A stretch of 64,000 bases of DNA, from contig NZ_VFTZ01000024.1 in assembly GCF_006440775.1 (NCBI RefSeq), positions 1 to 64,000 on the forward strand, in the 5' to 3' direction. How positions within the stretch are numbered: position 1 is the first letter of the stretch; every line of letters begins with the position of its first letter. The position numbers were made by a program, and so were the translations under genes. Origin of the DNA: Mesorhizobium sp. B2-7-2 (GTDB lineage: Bacteria; Pseudomonadota; Alphaproteobacteria; Rhizobiales; Rhizobiaceae). The notes beneath the pieces are model-generated. The model had not been told where the DNA came from. It worked only from the letters and a program-made list of their open reading frames with translations, and did not search any database. Of this stretch, positions 42,731 to 50,506 are shown piece by piece.

Positions 42731-42920
42731 CTTCCCTTCTCCCCTTGTGGGAGAAGGTGGCCGAGCGAAGCTCGGTCGGATGAGGGGTGCTGGAAGGATC
42801 GCTACGATGACGAGATCGGCGTTTGAAGCGTCTTAATCTTCAGCGCCTCGTTCCTTCCAACACCCCTCATCCGTCTCGGCGCTTCGCGCCGATCCACCTT
42901 CTCCCACAAGGGGAGAAGGA
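42731..42920. repeat. long inverted repeat, family D, between convergent genes
   Basis: Left arm 42731-42797 (CTTCCCTTCTCCCCTTGTGG ... GATGAGGGGTGCTGGAAGG) and right arm 42853-42920 (its reverse complement) enclose a 55-bp spacer unlike that of the copy at 12144-12336. It fills almost all of the gap between the convergent rsmA and gmk genes and could act as a bidirectional terminator. Confidence 0.88.
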
Positions 42921-42924
42921 AGAG

Positions 42925-43599
42925 TCACCCCGTCTTCTCGTCCAGCAATCCCGAAATGAAATCGAACAGCCCCGGCCGACGGTCGCGGCGAAGCCGCTCC
43001 GCCGTGACGATGGCGCGGACCTCGGCGAAGGCGCGGTCGAGATCGTCGTTGACGATGACGAAGTCGTATTCCTTCCAATGCTCGATCTCGAGGCGGGCGT
43101 TCTTCAGCCTTGTCTCGATGACCGATTCCTGGTCCTCGGCGCGGCGCTTCAGGCGCGCCTTCAATTCCTTCATCGACGGCGGCAGGATGAAGATCGAGAC
43201 GATGTCGGCGCGCATCTTCTCCTTGAGCTGTTGGGCGCCCTGCCAGTCGATATCGAACAGCATGTCGCGGCCCTCGGCCAGCGCGATTTCCGCCGGCTCG
43301 CGCGGCGTCGCATAGCAATTGCCGTGCACTTCGGCCCATTCCAGCAGCGCGTCGGAATCGCGCAGCCGCTCGAACTCGCGCATGGTGCGGAAGTGGTAGT
43401 GGACGCCCTCGATCTCCGAGCCGCGGCGCGGCCTTGTCGTGACGGAGACCGAAAGCTCGAGACTTCCATCGCTTTCGAGAAGATTGCGCGCGATCGTCGA
43501 CTTGCCGGCGCCCGACGGCGACGACAGCACCAGCATCAATCCGCGGCGGCGGATGCGGGACCCCAGATCCCTGGCGGCCGTCGGCTCCTTGGCAACCAT
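42925..43599 (-). CDS. gmk: guanylate kinase
   Basis: 224 residues, ATG at 43599. P-loop LSSPSGAGKST at about residues 26-36, GMP-binding SVSVTTRPRRGSEIEGVHYH, and the LID region. It converts GMP to GDP. Start lies 4 bp after the yicC stop. Confidence 0.96.
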   Translation of the reverse strand: MVAKEPTAARDLGSRIRRRGLMLVLSSPSGAGKSTIARNLLESDGSLELSVSVTTRPRRGSEIEGVHYHFRTMREFERLRDSDALLEWAEVHGNCYATPREPAEIALAEGRDMLFDIDWQGAQQLKEKMRADIVSIFILPPSMKELKARLKRRAEDQESVIETRLKNARLEIEHWKEYDFVIVNDDLDRAFAEVRAIVTAERLRRDRRPGLFDFISGLLDEKTG

Positions 43600-43603
43600 C
43601 CCG

Positions 43604-44494
43604 TCACTCCAGATTCTGGACCTGCTCGCGAAACTGGTCGACCACCGCCTTGAGCTCCAGCCCGATCGCGGTGACCGCGGCGGCATTCGACTTGGAGCAT
43701 AAGGTATTCGATTCGCGATTGAATTCCTGCGCCAGAAAATCGAGCTTGCGGCCAACGGCGGCGCCGCTTTTGAGCAGCGCACGCGCCGAAGCGACATGCG
43801 TCTTCAGCCGGTCGATCTCCTCGCGGATGTCGGCCTTGGTGGCGAGGAAGGCCGCTTCCTGGTGCAACCGGACGGCGTCGAGATTGGCCGAAGCATCCGT
43901 CAACAGGCGCACCTGCTCGGCGATACGCTCGCGGATTGCCGCTGGCTCGCGCGAGGGATCGGCTTCGGCCTTCAGCGTCAGCGCCTCGATGATATCGACA
44001 TGGCCGGCAAGAAGCGCGCCCAGCGCCGCGCCCTCGCTGCGGCGCGCCTGCTCCAGCCCGGCGAGCGCCATCTCGAGCGCAGACAGGATCGCCGCGTCGA
44101 GAGCGGCCCGCTCCTCCTCCGTCTCCACGGCCTCGGGAATGTCCAGCACACCGCGCAGGGAAAGCAGGCCGTCGGCGGTGGCGGGCTCGGTGCCGAACTG
44201 CTCCTGCAAACGCTTGGCTAGCCCTGCCAGGTCCCTGAGGAACGCCTCGTTGACCACCGGCTGGATTTGCCGTGCGGCGGCGCGGCCGACGGTCAACGTC
44301 GCCTGGAAATTGCCGCGCGCGAAACGCTTCTGAACGGTCTGCCGGACGGCGGTCTCCAGCCGGTCGAAACCCTGCGGTAATCTCAGCCTCACCTCGGCGC
44401 TCTTGCCGTTCACCGATTTCACCTCCCAGGCGATCGAGGTGCCCTCGTTTTCAGCGGCGCACCGCGCAAAACCGGTCATGCTTTGCAGGCTCAT
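43604..44494 (-). CDS. YicC/YloC family endoribonuclease
   Basis: 296 residues from the ATG at 44494. It starts MSLQSMTGFARCAAENEG, has WEVKSVNGKSAEVRLRLP and ends with the conserved DFLAQEFNRESNTLCSKSN segment. YicC of E. coli has been shown to cleave RNA and aid degradation of RyhB; the rhizobial role is inferred. In the usual order before gmk. Confidence 0.92.
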   Translation of the reverse strand: MSLQSMTGFARCAAENEGTSIAWEVKSVNGKSAEVRLRLPQGFDRLETAVRQTVQKRFARGNFQATLTVGRAAARQIQPVVNEAFLRDLAGLAKRLQEQFGTEPATADGLLSLRGVLDIPEAVETEEERAALDAAILSALEMALAGLEQARRSEGAALGALLAGHVDIIEALTLKAEADPSREPAAIRERIAEQVRLLTDASANLDAVRLHQEAAFLATKADIREEIDRLKTHVASARALLKSGAAVGRKLDFLAQEFNRESNTLCSKSNAAAVTAIGLELKAVVDQFREQVQNLE

Positions 44495-44630
44495 TGCCCT
44501 GTCGTCCCCCTGTCGCAGCCAAGGCTGCGTTGCCCAGCGCTGCGCGCCCAAAATCGCCGGACGATCGGCCGGCGCCCCCTCAAAACATGAATATGGCCTC
44601 GCGTCAAAGGACGCGTGCTTCCGTGTGGTA

Positions 44631-44789
44631 CATGTCGTCTTCCCAAAACCGCTGCGCACTTTTGGGCGACATGCATTGCGTTTCGTTGCATGCCGTCTTC
44701 CCAAAACCGCTACGCACTTTTGGGCGACATGCAATGAGTTTCGATGCATGTCGTCTTCCCAAAACCGCTGCGCACTTTTGGGCGACATG
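44631..44789. repeat. three tandem family C palindromes
   Basis: Copies at 44631-44673, 44689-44731 and 44747-44789, period 58 bp. Each runs from CATGTCGTCTTCCCAAAACC to TTTTGGGCGACATG, an inverted repeat; the 15-bp linkers differ. The array lies between yicC (start 44494) and mltG (stop 44798) with no gene beside it. Confidence 0.93.
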
Positions 44790-44797
44790 CATGGCGC

Positions 44798-46063
44798 CTA
44801 TTGCGCGTCGTCGCCGCCGGCGTCGCCATTCTCGCCATTGGCCCCGGCGTCGCTGCTGTCGGCGTTGCCATCGGGGGCTGCCGGCGCCGTCGTCTGGCCG
44901 GAGGCCTTGGCGGCGGCATCAGCCTGCTTCTTCTGCAGCGCTCGGTAACGGGCGACGTTCTGGTTGTGCTCTTCCAGCGTCGCTGCGAAGACATGGCCGC
45001 CATTGCCGTCGGCGACGAAATAGAGGTCGTCGGTCTTGGACGGATTCGCGACCGCTTCGAGCGCCGCCCGGCCCGGATTGGCGATCGGCGTCGGCGGCAG
45101 GCCCTTGATCATGTAGGTGTTGTAGGGCGTCTGCTTGTCGAGGTCCGACTGGTAGATCGGCCGGTCCGCCGGCTTTCCCTTGCCGCCGAAAAGGCCGTAA
45201 ATGATGGTCGGGTCGGACTGCAGCCGCATGCCCTTGGCCAGGCGGTTGAGGAACACCGCAGCGACGCGCGAGCGCTCGTCGCTCCTGCCCGTTTCCTTCT
45301 CGACGATCGAGGCGAGCGTGACGAAGTCGTCGATGTTGGCGATCGGCAGGTCGGCCGCGCGATGCGACCAGACATCCTCGACCAGCTTCTTCTGGTCGGC
45401 GACCAGCTTGTCGACCATTTGCTGCCTGGTGGCGCCGCGGGTGAAGCGCAGCGTGTCGGTGGCTATGGTGCCTTCCGGCGGCAAGGTCAGCGGCATGTCG
45501 CCGGTGAGCGCCTCCTGATCGGCGACGCGCTGCAGCGCCTGCTCGACCGTCAGCCCTTCGGGAATGGTAAGCGAGTACATCACCGACTTGCCGCTCTTGA
45601 AGAGCTCCATGATGTCGCGCATCGAGGCGCGCGGCTTGATGGCATATTCGCCAGCCTTGAGCGCCGATTCATTGCCCGTGGCGCGTACGCCGAGCCGGAA
45701 GATGCGGGCATCGCTGATCAGGCTGCGACGTTCCAGCTGGTCGGCAATCTCCTGCACGCCGGTGTTCGGCTTGATCATGAAGGTGTCGCCATTGGCGGAC
45801 GGGCCTGGCTCGACGAAAGCCTGCATGCCGAAATAGAGCGCGGCACCCGAGGCGAGCACGGCAAGGATAACCATGGAGAGGAAGAAATTCAGGAACACGA
45901 CGAACTGGCTGCGCGAGGCGAGCGAGCGCTTCGAAGGCGGCGGCGTACCGGCTTCCGGGCGCAACGCCTCGGCCGCGGTCTTCGGCATGATCGGCACCTT
46001 TGTGCCCTGCCGTGCGAAATCCCCGTCGCCGCCCGGATTTGTGCTCCCAGGATTTGTGCTCAT
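44798..46063 (-). CDS. mltG: endolytic transglycosylase MltG
   Basis: 421 residues from the ATG at 46063. A Pro/Gly-rich cytoplasmic N terminus with a duplicated STNPG, one membrane helix (FVVFLNFFLSMVILAVLASG, about residues 58-77), then LysM-like and YceG domains. The catalytic Glu lies in ASIVEKETGRSDER. It cuts nascent peptidoglycan to end strand synthesis. The Ala/Asp/Gly-rich C-terminal tail looks disordered. It follows fabF by 169 bp. Confidence 0.94.
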   Translation of the reverse strand: MSTNPGSTNPGGDGDFARQGTKVPIMPKTAAEALRPEAGTPPPSKRSLASRSQFVVFLNFFLSMVILAVLASGAALYFGMQAFVEPGPSANGDTFMIKPNTGVQEIADQLERRSLISDARIFRLGVRATGNESALKAGEYAIKPRASMRDIMELFKSGKSVMYSLTIPEGLTVEQALQRVADQEALTGDMPLTLPPEGTIATDTLRFTRGATRQQMVDKLVADQKKLVEDVWSHRAADLPIANIDDFVTLASIVEKETGRSDERSRVAAVFLNRLAKGMRLQSDPTIIYGLFGGKGKPADRPIYQSDLDKQTPYNTYMIKGLPPTPIANPGRAALEAVANPSKTDDLYFVADGNGGHVFAATLEEHNQNVARYRALQKKQADAAAKASGQTTAPAAPDGNADSSDAGANGENGDAGGDDAQ

Positions 46064-46173
46064 GGCGCGCCCTACCGTCTGATCTTGCAACGAATCCCCC
46101 TAGCTACAAACTAGGGGAGAATTTGGCAAAAATGACGGCAGGTGGCGGGACTGCCGGCTGGTTGTCTTTTTCT

Positions 46174-46221
46174 GAGCAATCCCGGGTGGAAAGGCGCTGA
46201 GCACTCTTCCCGGGATTGCTC
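46174..46221. repeat. palindromic repeat, diverged family B
   Basis: GAGCAATCCCGGGTGGAAAG ... CACTCTTCCCGGGATTGCTC, between fabF and mltG. Confidence 0.7.
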
Positions 46222-46232
46222 CCGCTGGCCTT

Positions 46233-47495
46233 TCAGCCATTGTAGCGCTGGAACACGAGCGAGGCGTTGGTGCCGCCGAAGCCGAAGGAATTCGACAGCG
46301 CGACATCGATCTGACGCTGGCGCGGCTTATTCGGCACGAGATCGATCGCGGTCTCGCGTTCCGGATTGTCGAGATTGATGGTTGCCGGCGCGACGTTGTC
46401 GCGGATGGCGAGGATCGAGAAGATCGCTTCGGCGGCACCCGCGGCGCCCAGCAGATGGCCGATCGACGACTTGGTCGACGACATCGAGATCTTCGAGGCG
46501 GCATTGCCGACCAGCCGCTCGACCGCGCCGAGCTCGATCGTGTCGGCCATGGTTGAGGTGCCGTGCGCGTTGATGTAGTCGACGTCGGCCGGCGAGAGTT
46601 TCGCCCGGTTCAGGGCCGCCGTCATGCAGCGGAAGGCGCCATCGCCATCTTCGGCCGGCGCGGTGATATGGTGGGCATCGCCGGTCAGGCCATAGCCGGT
46701 GACCTCGGCATAAATCTTGGCACCGCGCGCCTTGGCGTGCTCCAGCTCTTCCAGGACGACGACGCCCGCGCCCTCGCCCATGACGAAGCCGTCGCGGTCG
46801 CGATCATAAGGACGCGAAGCTGTTTCGGGGCTGTCGTTGCGCTCGGTGGAGAGCGCGCGGCAGGCGGCGAAGCCGGCAATCGACAGCCGGGTGACCGGTG
46901 CCTCGGCGCCGCCGGCCAGCATCACATCGGCATCGCCCCACATGATCAGCCGGGCTGCGTCGCCAATGGCGTGCGCACCGGTCGAGCAGGCAGTGACCAC
47001 CGCATGGTTCGGGCCTTTCAGGCCGTGGCGGATGGAAACCTGGCCCGAGACCAGATTGATGATCTGTCCGGGGATGAAGAAGGGGCTGATGCGGCGCGGG
47101 CCGCGTTCCTTCAGGATCATCGCGTTCTCGGCGATGCCGTCGATGCCGCCGATGCCGGAGCCGATCAGAACGCCGGTGGCGCACTGGTCCTCATGTGTCT
47201 GCGGCTTCCAGCCGGAATCGGCCAGCGCCTCGTCGGCGGCCGCGATGCCATAGAGAATGAACTCGCCGATCTTGCGTAGTTCCTTCGGCTCGAGCACAGC
47301 CTCCGGATTGAAGGTGCCGTTCGAGCCGTCGCCGCGCGGAATGATGTGGGCGATCTTGCAGGCAAGATCGTCCACCTCGAATTCGGTGACGCGCCGGCAG
47401 GCGCTGCGGCCGGAGAGCAATTCCCGCCAGCTATGCTCGACGCCCATGCCGAACGGCGAAAGCAGGCCAAGGCCCGTGACGACGACACGCCTCAT
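46233..47495 (-). CDS. fabF: beta-ketoacyl-ACP synthase II
   Basis: 420 residues, ATG at 47495. Cys-His-His triad: VTACSTGAHAIG, NAHGTSTMADTIE and SIGHLLGAAGA. It elongates acyl-ACP in fatty acid synthesis. It is 34 bp downstream of acpP. Confidence 0.97.
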   Translation of the reverse strand: MRRVVVTGLGLLSPFGMGVEHSWRELLSGRSACRRVTEFEVDDLACKIAHIIPRGDGSNGTFNPEAVLEPKELRKIGEFILYGIAAADEALADSGWKPQTHEDQCATGVLIGSGIGGIDGIAENAMILKERGPRRISPFFIPGQIINLVSGQVSIRHGLKGPNHAVVTACSTGAHAIGDAARLIMWGDADVMLAGGAEAPVTRLSIAGFAACRALSTERNDSPETASRPYDRDRDGFVMGEGAGVVVLEELEHAKARGAKIYAEVTGYGLTGDAHHITAPAEDGDGAFRCMTAALNRAKLSPADVDYINAHGTSTMADTIELGAVERLVGNAASKISMSSTKSSIGHLLGAAGAAEAIFSILAIRDNVAPATINLDNPERETAIDLVPNKPRQRQIDVALSNSFGFGGTNASLVFQRYNG

Positions 47496-47529
47496 CGCAG
47501 GTCCTCCCCGGTGATGCCTGCGAGAGAAC

Positions 47530-47766
47530 TCAGGCCGAGGCCTTGTCGATATACTTGACGGCGTCGCCGACGGTGAGGATGGTCTCGGCCGCATCGTCCG
47601 GAATCTCGACGCCGAACTCCTCTTCGAATGCCATGACGAGTTCAACCGTGTCGAGGCTGTCCGCGCCCAGATCGTCGATGAAGCTCGCCTGCTCCGTCAC
47701 CTTGTCGGCATCGACGCCGAGATGCTCGATGACGATCTTCTTGACGCGCTCTGCGGTGTCACTCAT
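47530..47766 (-). CDS. acpP: acyl carrier protein
   Basis: 78 residues, ATG at 47766 (MSDTAERVKKIVIEHLGVDA). The phosphopantetheine Ser is in DLGADSLDTVELVM. Highly acidic, as expected. The 198 bp before it (47767-47964) show no gene; a separate acpP promoter is likely there. Confidence 0.97.
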   Translation of the reverse strand: MSDTAERVKKIVIEHLGVDADKVTEQASFIDDLGADSLDTVELVMAFEEEFGVEIPDDAAETILTVGDAVKYIDKASA

Positions 47767-47964
47767 TTGGGGCAATCCTCGTCTTAGGTTGTCTATCTTC
47801 GTTAGCGGGCGGAATGCCGCTAATCAAGCTGAAAGATGGTCTTGCGGGCAACGCAACGCCACAGGACCGGTTTTTGCCCGAACCGCCGGGTTGCGGGCCG
47901 CATTACACGAAAAATGACGGGCGTCCAAGCCGAAATGGCTGTTTTCACAGGCGCCCGCCCAGCC

Positions 47965-48702
47965 TCAGATCATTGCCATGCCGCCGTTGACGTGAATGGT
48001 CTGGCCGGTGACATAGGCCGCCTCGTTTGAGGCAAGATAAGCGACGGCGGATGCCACTTCAACGCTGGTGCCCATGCGCCGGGTCGGGATCGCGGCCATG
48101 ATCGTCTCTTTCTGCTTGTCGTTGAGCTTGTCGGTCATGGCCGATTCGATGAAGCCCGGGGCGACGCAGTTGACGGTGATGTTGCGGGTGGCGATCTCCT
48201 GCGCCAGCGACTTGGAAAAGCCGATCATGCCTGCTTTGGAGGCGCAGTAATTGGTCTGGCCGGGATTGCCGGTGACGCCGACCACCGAGGTGATGTTGAT
48301 GATGCGGCCATGGCGGCGGCGCATCATCGGGTGGGTCAGCTCGCGGGCCAGCCGGAACACGGCGGTGAGGTTGACCTCGATCACCGAATCCCAGTCGGCG
48401 TCCGACATGCGCACGAACAGGCCGTCCTTGGTGATGCCGGCATTGTTGACCAGGATGTCGACGCCCTCGAGATCGGCCTCCGCTTTCTGGCCGAGCGCCT
48501 TGACCGCGTCACGGTTCGTCAGGTCCGCCGGAAACAGTTTTACGCGGTCGCCCAACTCGCCCGCCAAGGCTTCCAGCTTCTCCACACGGGTGCCGTGCAG
48601 GCCGACGATCGCGCCCTGGCTGTGCAGCACCCTGGCGATCGCCTCGCCGATGCCTCCCGATGCGCCGGTGACGAGCGCCTTGCGGCCGGTCAGTTCGAAC
48701 AT
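47965..48702 (-). CDS. fabG: 3-oxoacyl-[acyl-carrier-protein] reductase
   Basis: 245 residues. SDR motifs TGASGGIGEAIA, NNAG and YCASKAGMIGF. It reduces 3-ketoacyl-ACP with NADPH. Its position in the fab cluster fits FabG itself rather than a paralogue. A toxin-antitoxin pair separates it from fabD. Confidence 0.96.
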   Translation of the reverse strand: MFELTGRKALVTGASGGIGEAIARVLHSQGAIVGLHGTRVEKLEALAGELGDRVKLFPADLTNRDAVKALGQKAEADLEGVDILVNNAGITKDGLFVRMSDADWDSVIEVNLTAVFRLARELTHPMMRRRHGRIINITSVVGVTGNPGQTNYCASKAGMIGFSKSLAQEIATRNITVNCVAPGFIESAMTDKLNDKQKETIMAAIPTRRMGTSVEVASAVAYLASNEAAYVTGQTIHVNGGMAMI

Positions 48703-48739
48703 TTTTATTCCCTTTCAAATCGGACAGGTCAGGTGCCGG

Positions 48740-49006
48740 CTATCTGTAGACGTCGCCTCTATGGCCGATGGTTACGACAAGAATGACAAGCCGCCTGTCT
48801 TGCACATCGCAGATAATCCGATAATCCCCAACCCGGTATCTCCAGAACGTCGCCAGCGGCCCCTTTAGTGGCTTGCCCAGCTCACGCGGATTGTCGAGTT
48901 CGGCCAGTCGATTTTCGATGAAGTCGCGGATACGGTTGCGTGTATGTGGATCTAGTTTTTCGACAAACTTGCGGGCCGAACGAGCATATTCAAGCGTCCA
49001 TGCCAC
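48740..49006 (-). CDS. RelE/ParE-family toxin
   Basis: 88 residues. RelE fold: EYARSARKFVEKLDPHTRNR, LKGPLATFWRYRVGDYRIIC and LVILVVTIGHRGDVYR. The Arg/Tyr residues of the last strands (WRYRVGDYR, HRGDVY) are those of ribosome-dependent mRNA interferases such as RelE. Its start overlaps the end of the antitoxin gene by 17 bp. 37 bp separate its stop from the fabG start. Confidence 0.92.
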   Translation of the reverse strand: MAWTLEYARSARKFVEKLDPHTRNRIRDFIENRLAELDNPRELGKPLKGPLATFWRYRVGDYRIICDVQDRRLVILVVTIGHRGDVYR

Positions 49007-49211
49007 GCCAGAAATCCTCGCTCTTTACGACATCCTCCTCACCTCGCCTGATGCGCTCAAGCACCTCGGCAGCGAGATAATAGTCTTCCACGTCTTCGAG
49101 CCCACGTTCAATGAGCTCACGCAGATAGTAGGCTTTACTGCGGCCGGTCTTGGCCGCGAGAAAGTCCAAGCGTTCTTCAATCTCAGGCGCCAGGCGGATG
49201 GATGTCGGCAT
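48990..49211 (-). CDS. RelB-like ribbon-helix-helix antitoxin
   Basis: 73 residues, ATG at 49211. The N terminus MPTSIRLAPEIEERLDFLAA and SKAYYLRELIERGLEDVEDY form a MetJ/Arc-type ribbon-helix-helix DNA-binding domain; the acidic tail (AEVLERIRRGEEDVVKSEDF) would wrap the toxin. A 16-bp perfect palindrome lies 14 bp upstream. Confidence 0.92.
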   Translation of the reverse strand: MPTSIRLAPEIEERLDFLAAKTGRSKAYYLRELIERGLEDVEDYYLAAEVLERIRRGEEDVVKSEDFWRGMDA

Positions 49212-49224
49212 GAGGAGCTTCCGG

Positions 49225-49240
49225 TGAATACATGTATTCA
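49225..49240. promoter_or_regulatory. 16-bp perfect palindrome, likely antitoxin operator
   Basis: TGAATACATGTATTCA is fully symmetric and is followed by a partial repeat (TGTAT). Short palindromes of this kind are usual targets of ribbon-helix-helix antitoxins; it sits just before the antitoxin gene. Confidence 0.72.
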
Positions 49241-49277
49241 TGTATCGCCTTAGGGCTGAAAGTTCAAGCTTTGATAA

Positions 49278-50231
49278 CTATCCCAGCGCCGCCAGCGTCG
49301 CCTCGACCTCCGCCGCTGTGCCGACGGCGCCGGTGGCGATGTCGCGGTTGATGCGGCGCGCCAGGCCCGACAGCACTTTGCCTGCGCCGACTTCATAGAG
49401 GCTCGCGACGCCGTGGGCGCCAAACCATTCCACTGTCTCTCGCCAGCGCACGCGGGCGACCACCTGCTCGACCAGGCGGCGGGCGATCTCATCGGGGTCA
49501 CTGGTCGGGGTTACGGTGACGTTCGAGACGATCGGAACCACCAGCGCGGATTTCGCGACACCGGCCAGCGCCTCGCGCATGATGTCGGCGGCCGGCGTCA
49601 TCAGCGCCGAATGAAAGGGGGCGGAAACCTGCAGCATCAGCGCCCGCTTGGCGCCTTTTTCGGTGCACAGCTTCGCCGCCAGCTCGACCGCCGGCCTGGC
49701 GCCGGAGATCACCAGCTGGCCACCGCCATTGTCGTTGGCGACCTGGCAGACGGAACCGTTGCCGACCTCGCGAGCTGCCTCGGCGCAAGCGGCCTCGACG
49801 TCGGCCTGTTCCAGCCCGATGATCGCGGCCATGGCGCCCTCGCCGGTCGGCACCGCCGCCTGCATGGCGTTGCCGCGGGTCCGAAGCAGCCGCGCCGCGT
49901 CGCCGACCGAAACGAAGCCGGCCGCGGCAAGCGCGGAATATTCACCCAGCGAATGGCCGGCGACATAGGCCACCTTGTCCTTCAAAGAGAAGCCGCGCGC
50001 TTCGAGCGCGCGCATCGCCGCCAGCGACACCGCCATCAGCGCAGGCTGGGCGTTGGCCGTTAGCGTCAGCGTCTCTTCCGGTCCTTCCCAGATGAGTTTC
50101 GACAGTTTTTCGCCGAGCGCTGCGTCCACTTCCTCGAAGACGCGGCGTGCTTCGGGGAATGCAACGGCGAGGTCCTTGCCCATGCCGACGGCCTGGCTGC
50201 CCTGTCCCGGAAAGGTGAATGCGACGGCCAT
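49278..50231 (-). CDS. fabD: malonyl CoA-acyl carrier protein transacylase
   Basis: 317 residues. FPGQGSQAVGMG near the start and the nucleophile motif GHSLGEYSAL (Ser near residue 93), with His further on (SAPFHSALM). It loads malonate on ACP. Head of the fab cluster; the region 50232-50506 upstream is a 275-bp divergent promoter region with no gene seen. Confidence 0.96.
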   Translation of the reverse strand: MAVAFTFPGQGSQAVGMGKDLAVAFPEARRVFEEVDAALGEKLSKLIWEGPEETLTLTANAQPALMAVSLAAMRALEARGFSLKDKVAYVAGHSLGEYSALAAAGFVSVGDAARLLRTRGNAMQAAVPTGEGAMAAIIGLEQADVEAACAEAAREVGNGSVCQVANDNGGGQLVISGARPAVELAAKLCTEKGAKRALMLQVSAPFHSALMTPAADIMREALAGVAKSALVVPIVSNVTVTPTSDPDEIARRLVEQVVARVRWRETVEWFGAHGVASLYEVGAGKVLSGLARRINRDIATGAVGTAAEVEATLAALG

Positions 50232-50506
50232 TTGAGGTCTCTCCAGAGGCTGGTTTTGTCTGCCTCTGGCGCAAGGCGGACAGCCAAGTCAAGCCCGCAG
50301 GCGTCTCTTCGGCCTGCATTTCAGCCGTAAGAACCTGCCGACTGCCTGTTCCAAAAGCCTTTTTGGCGATCACACCTGATGAAAACCGCTCACGTTTAGT
50401 TTGCTGGCTCTTCTTATTTCCGCCACAGGCGCTAGCTTTTCGTGACATTTCGATGACAGTGGCGTGACGCGAGTGGAAGACGCGTGACAAGGGCCGGGGA
50501 AGCAAA

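Noticed and set aside
44631..44789. Possible CRISPR array
   Set aside because: Three repeats only, each a palindrome of 43 bp with 15-bp linkers; spacers are too short and there are no cas genes.
44744..46114. 456-residue rightward open frame
   Set aside because: Antisense to mltG; His/Arg/Val-rich shadow composition.
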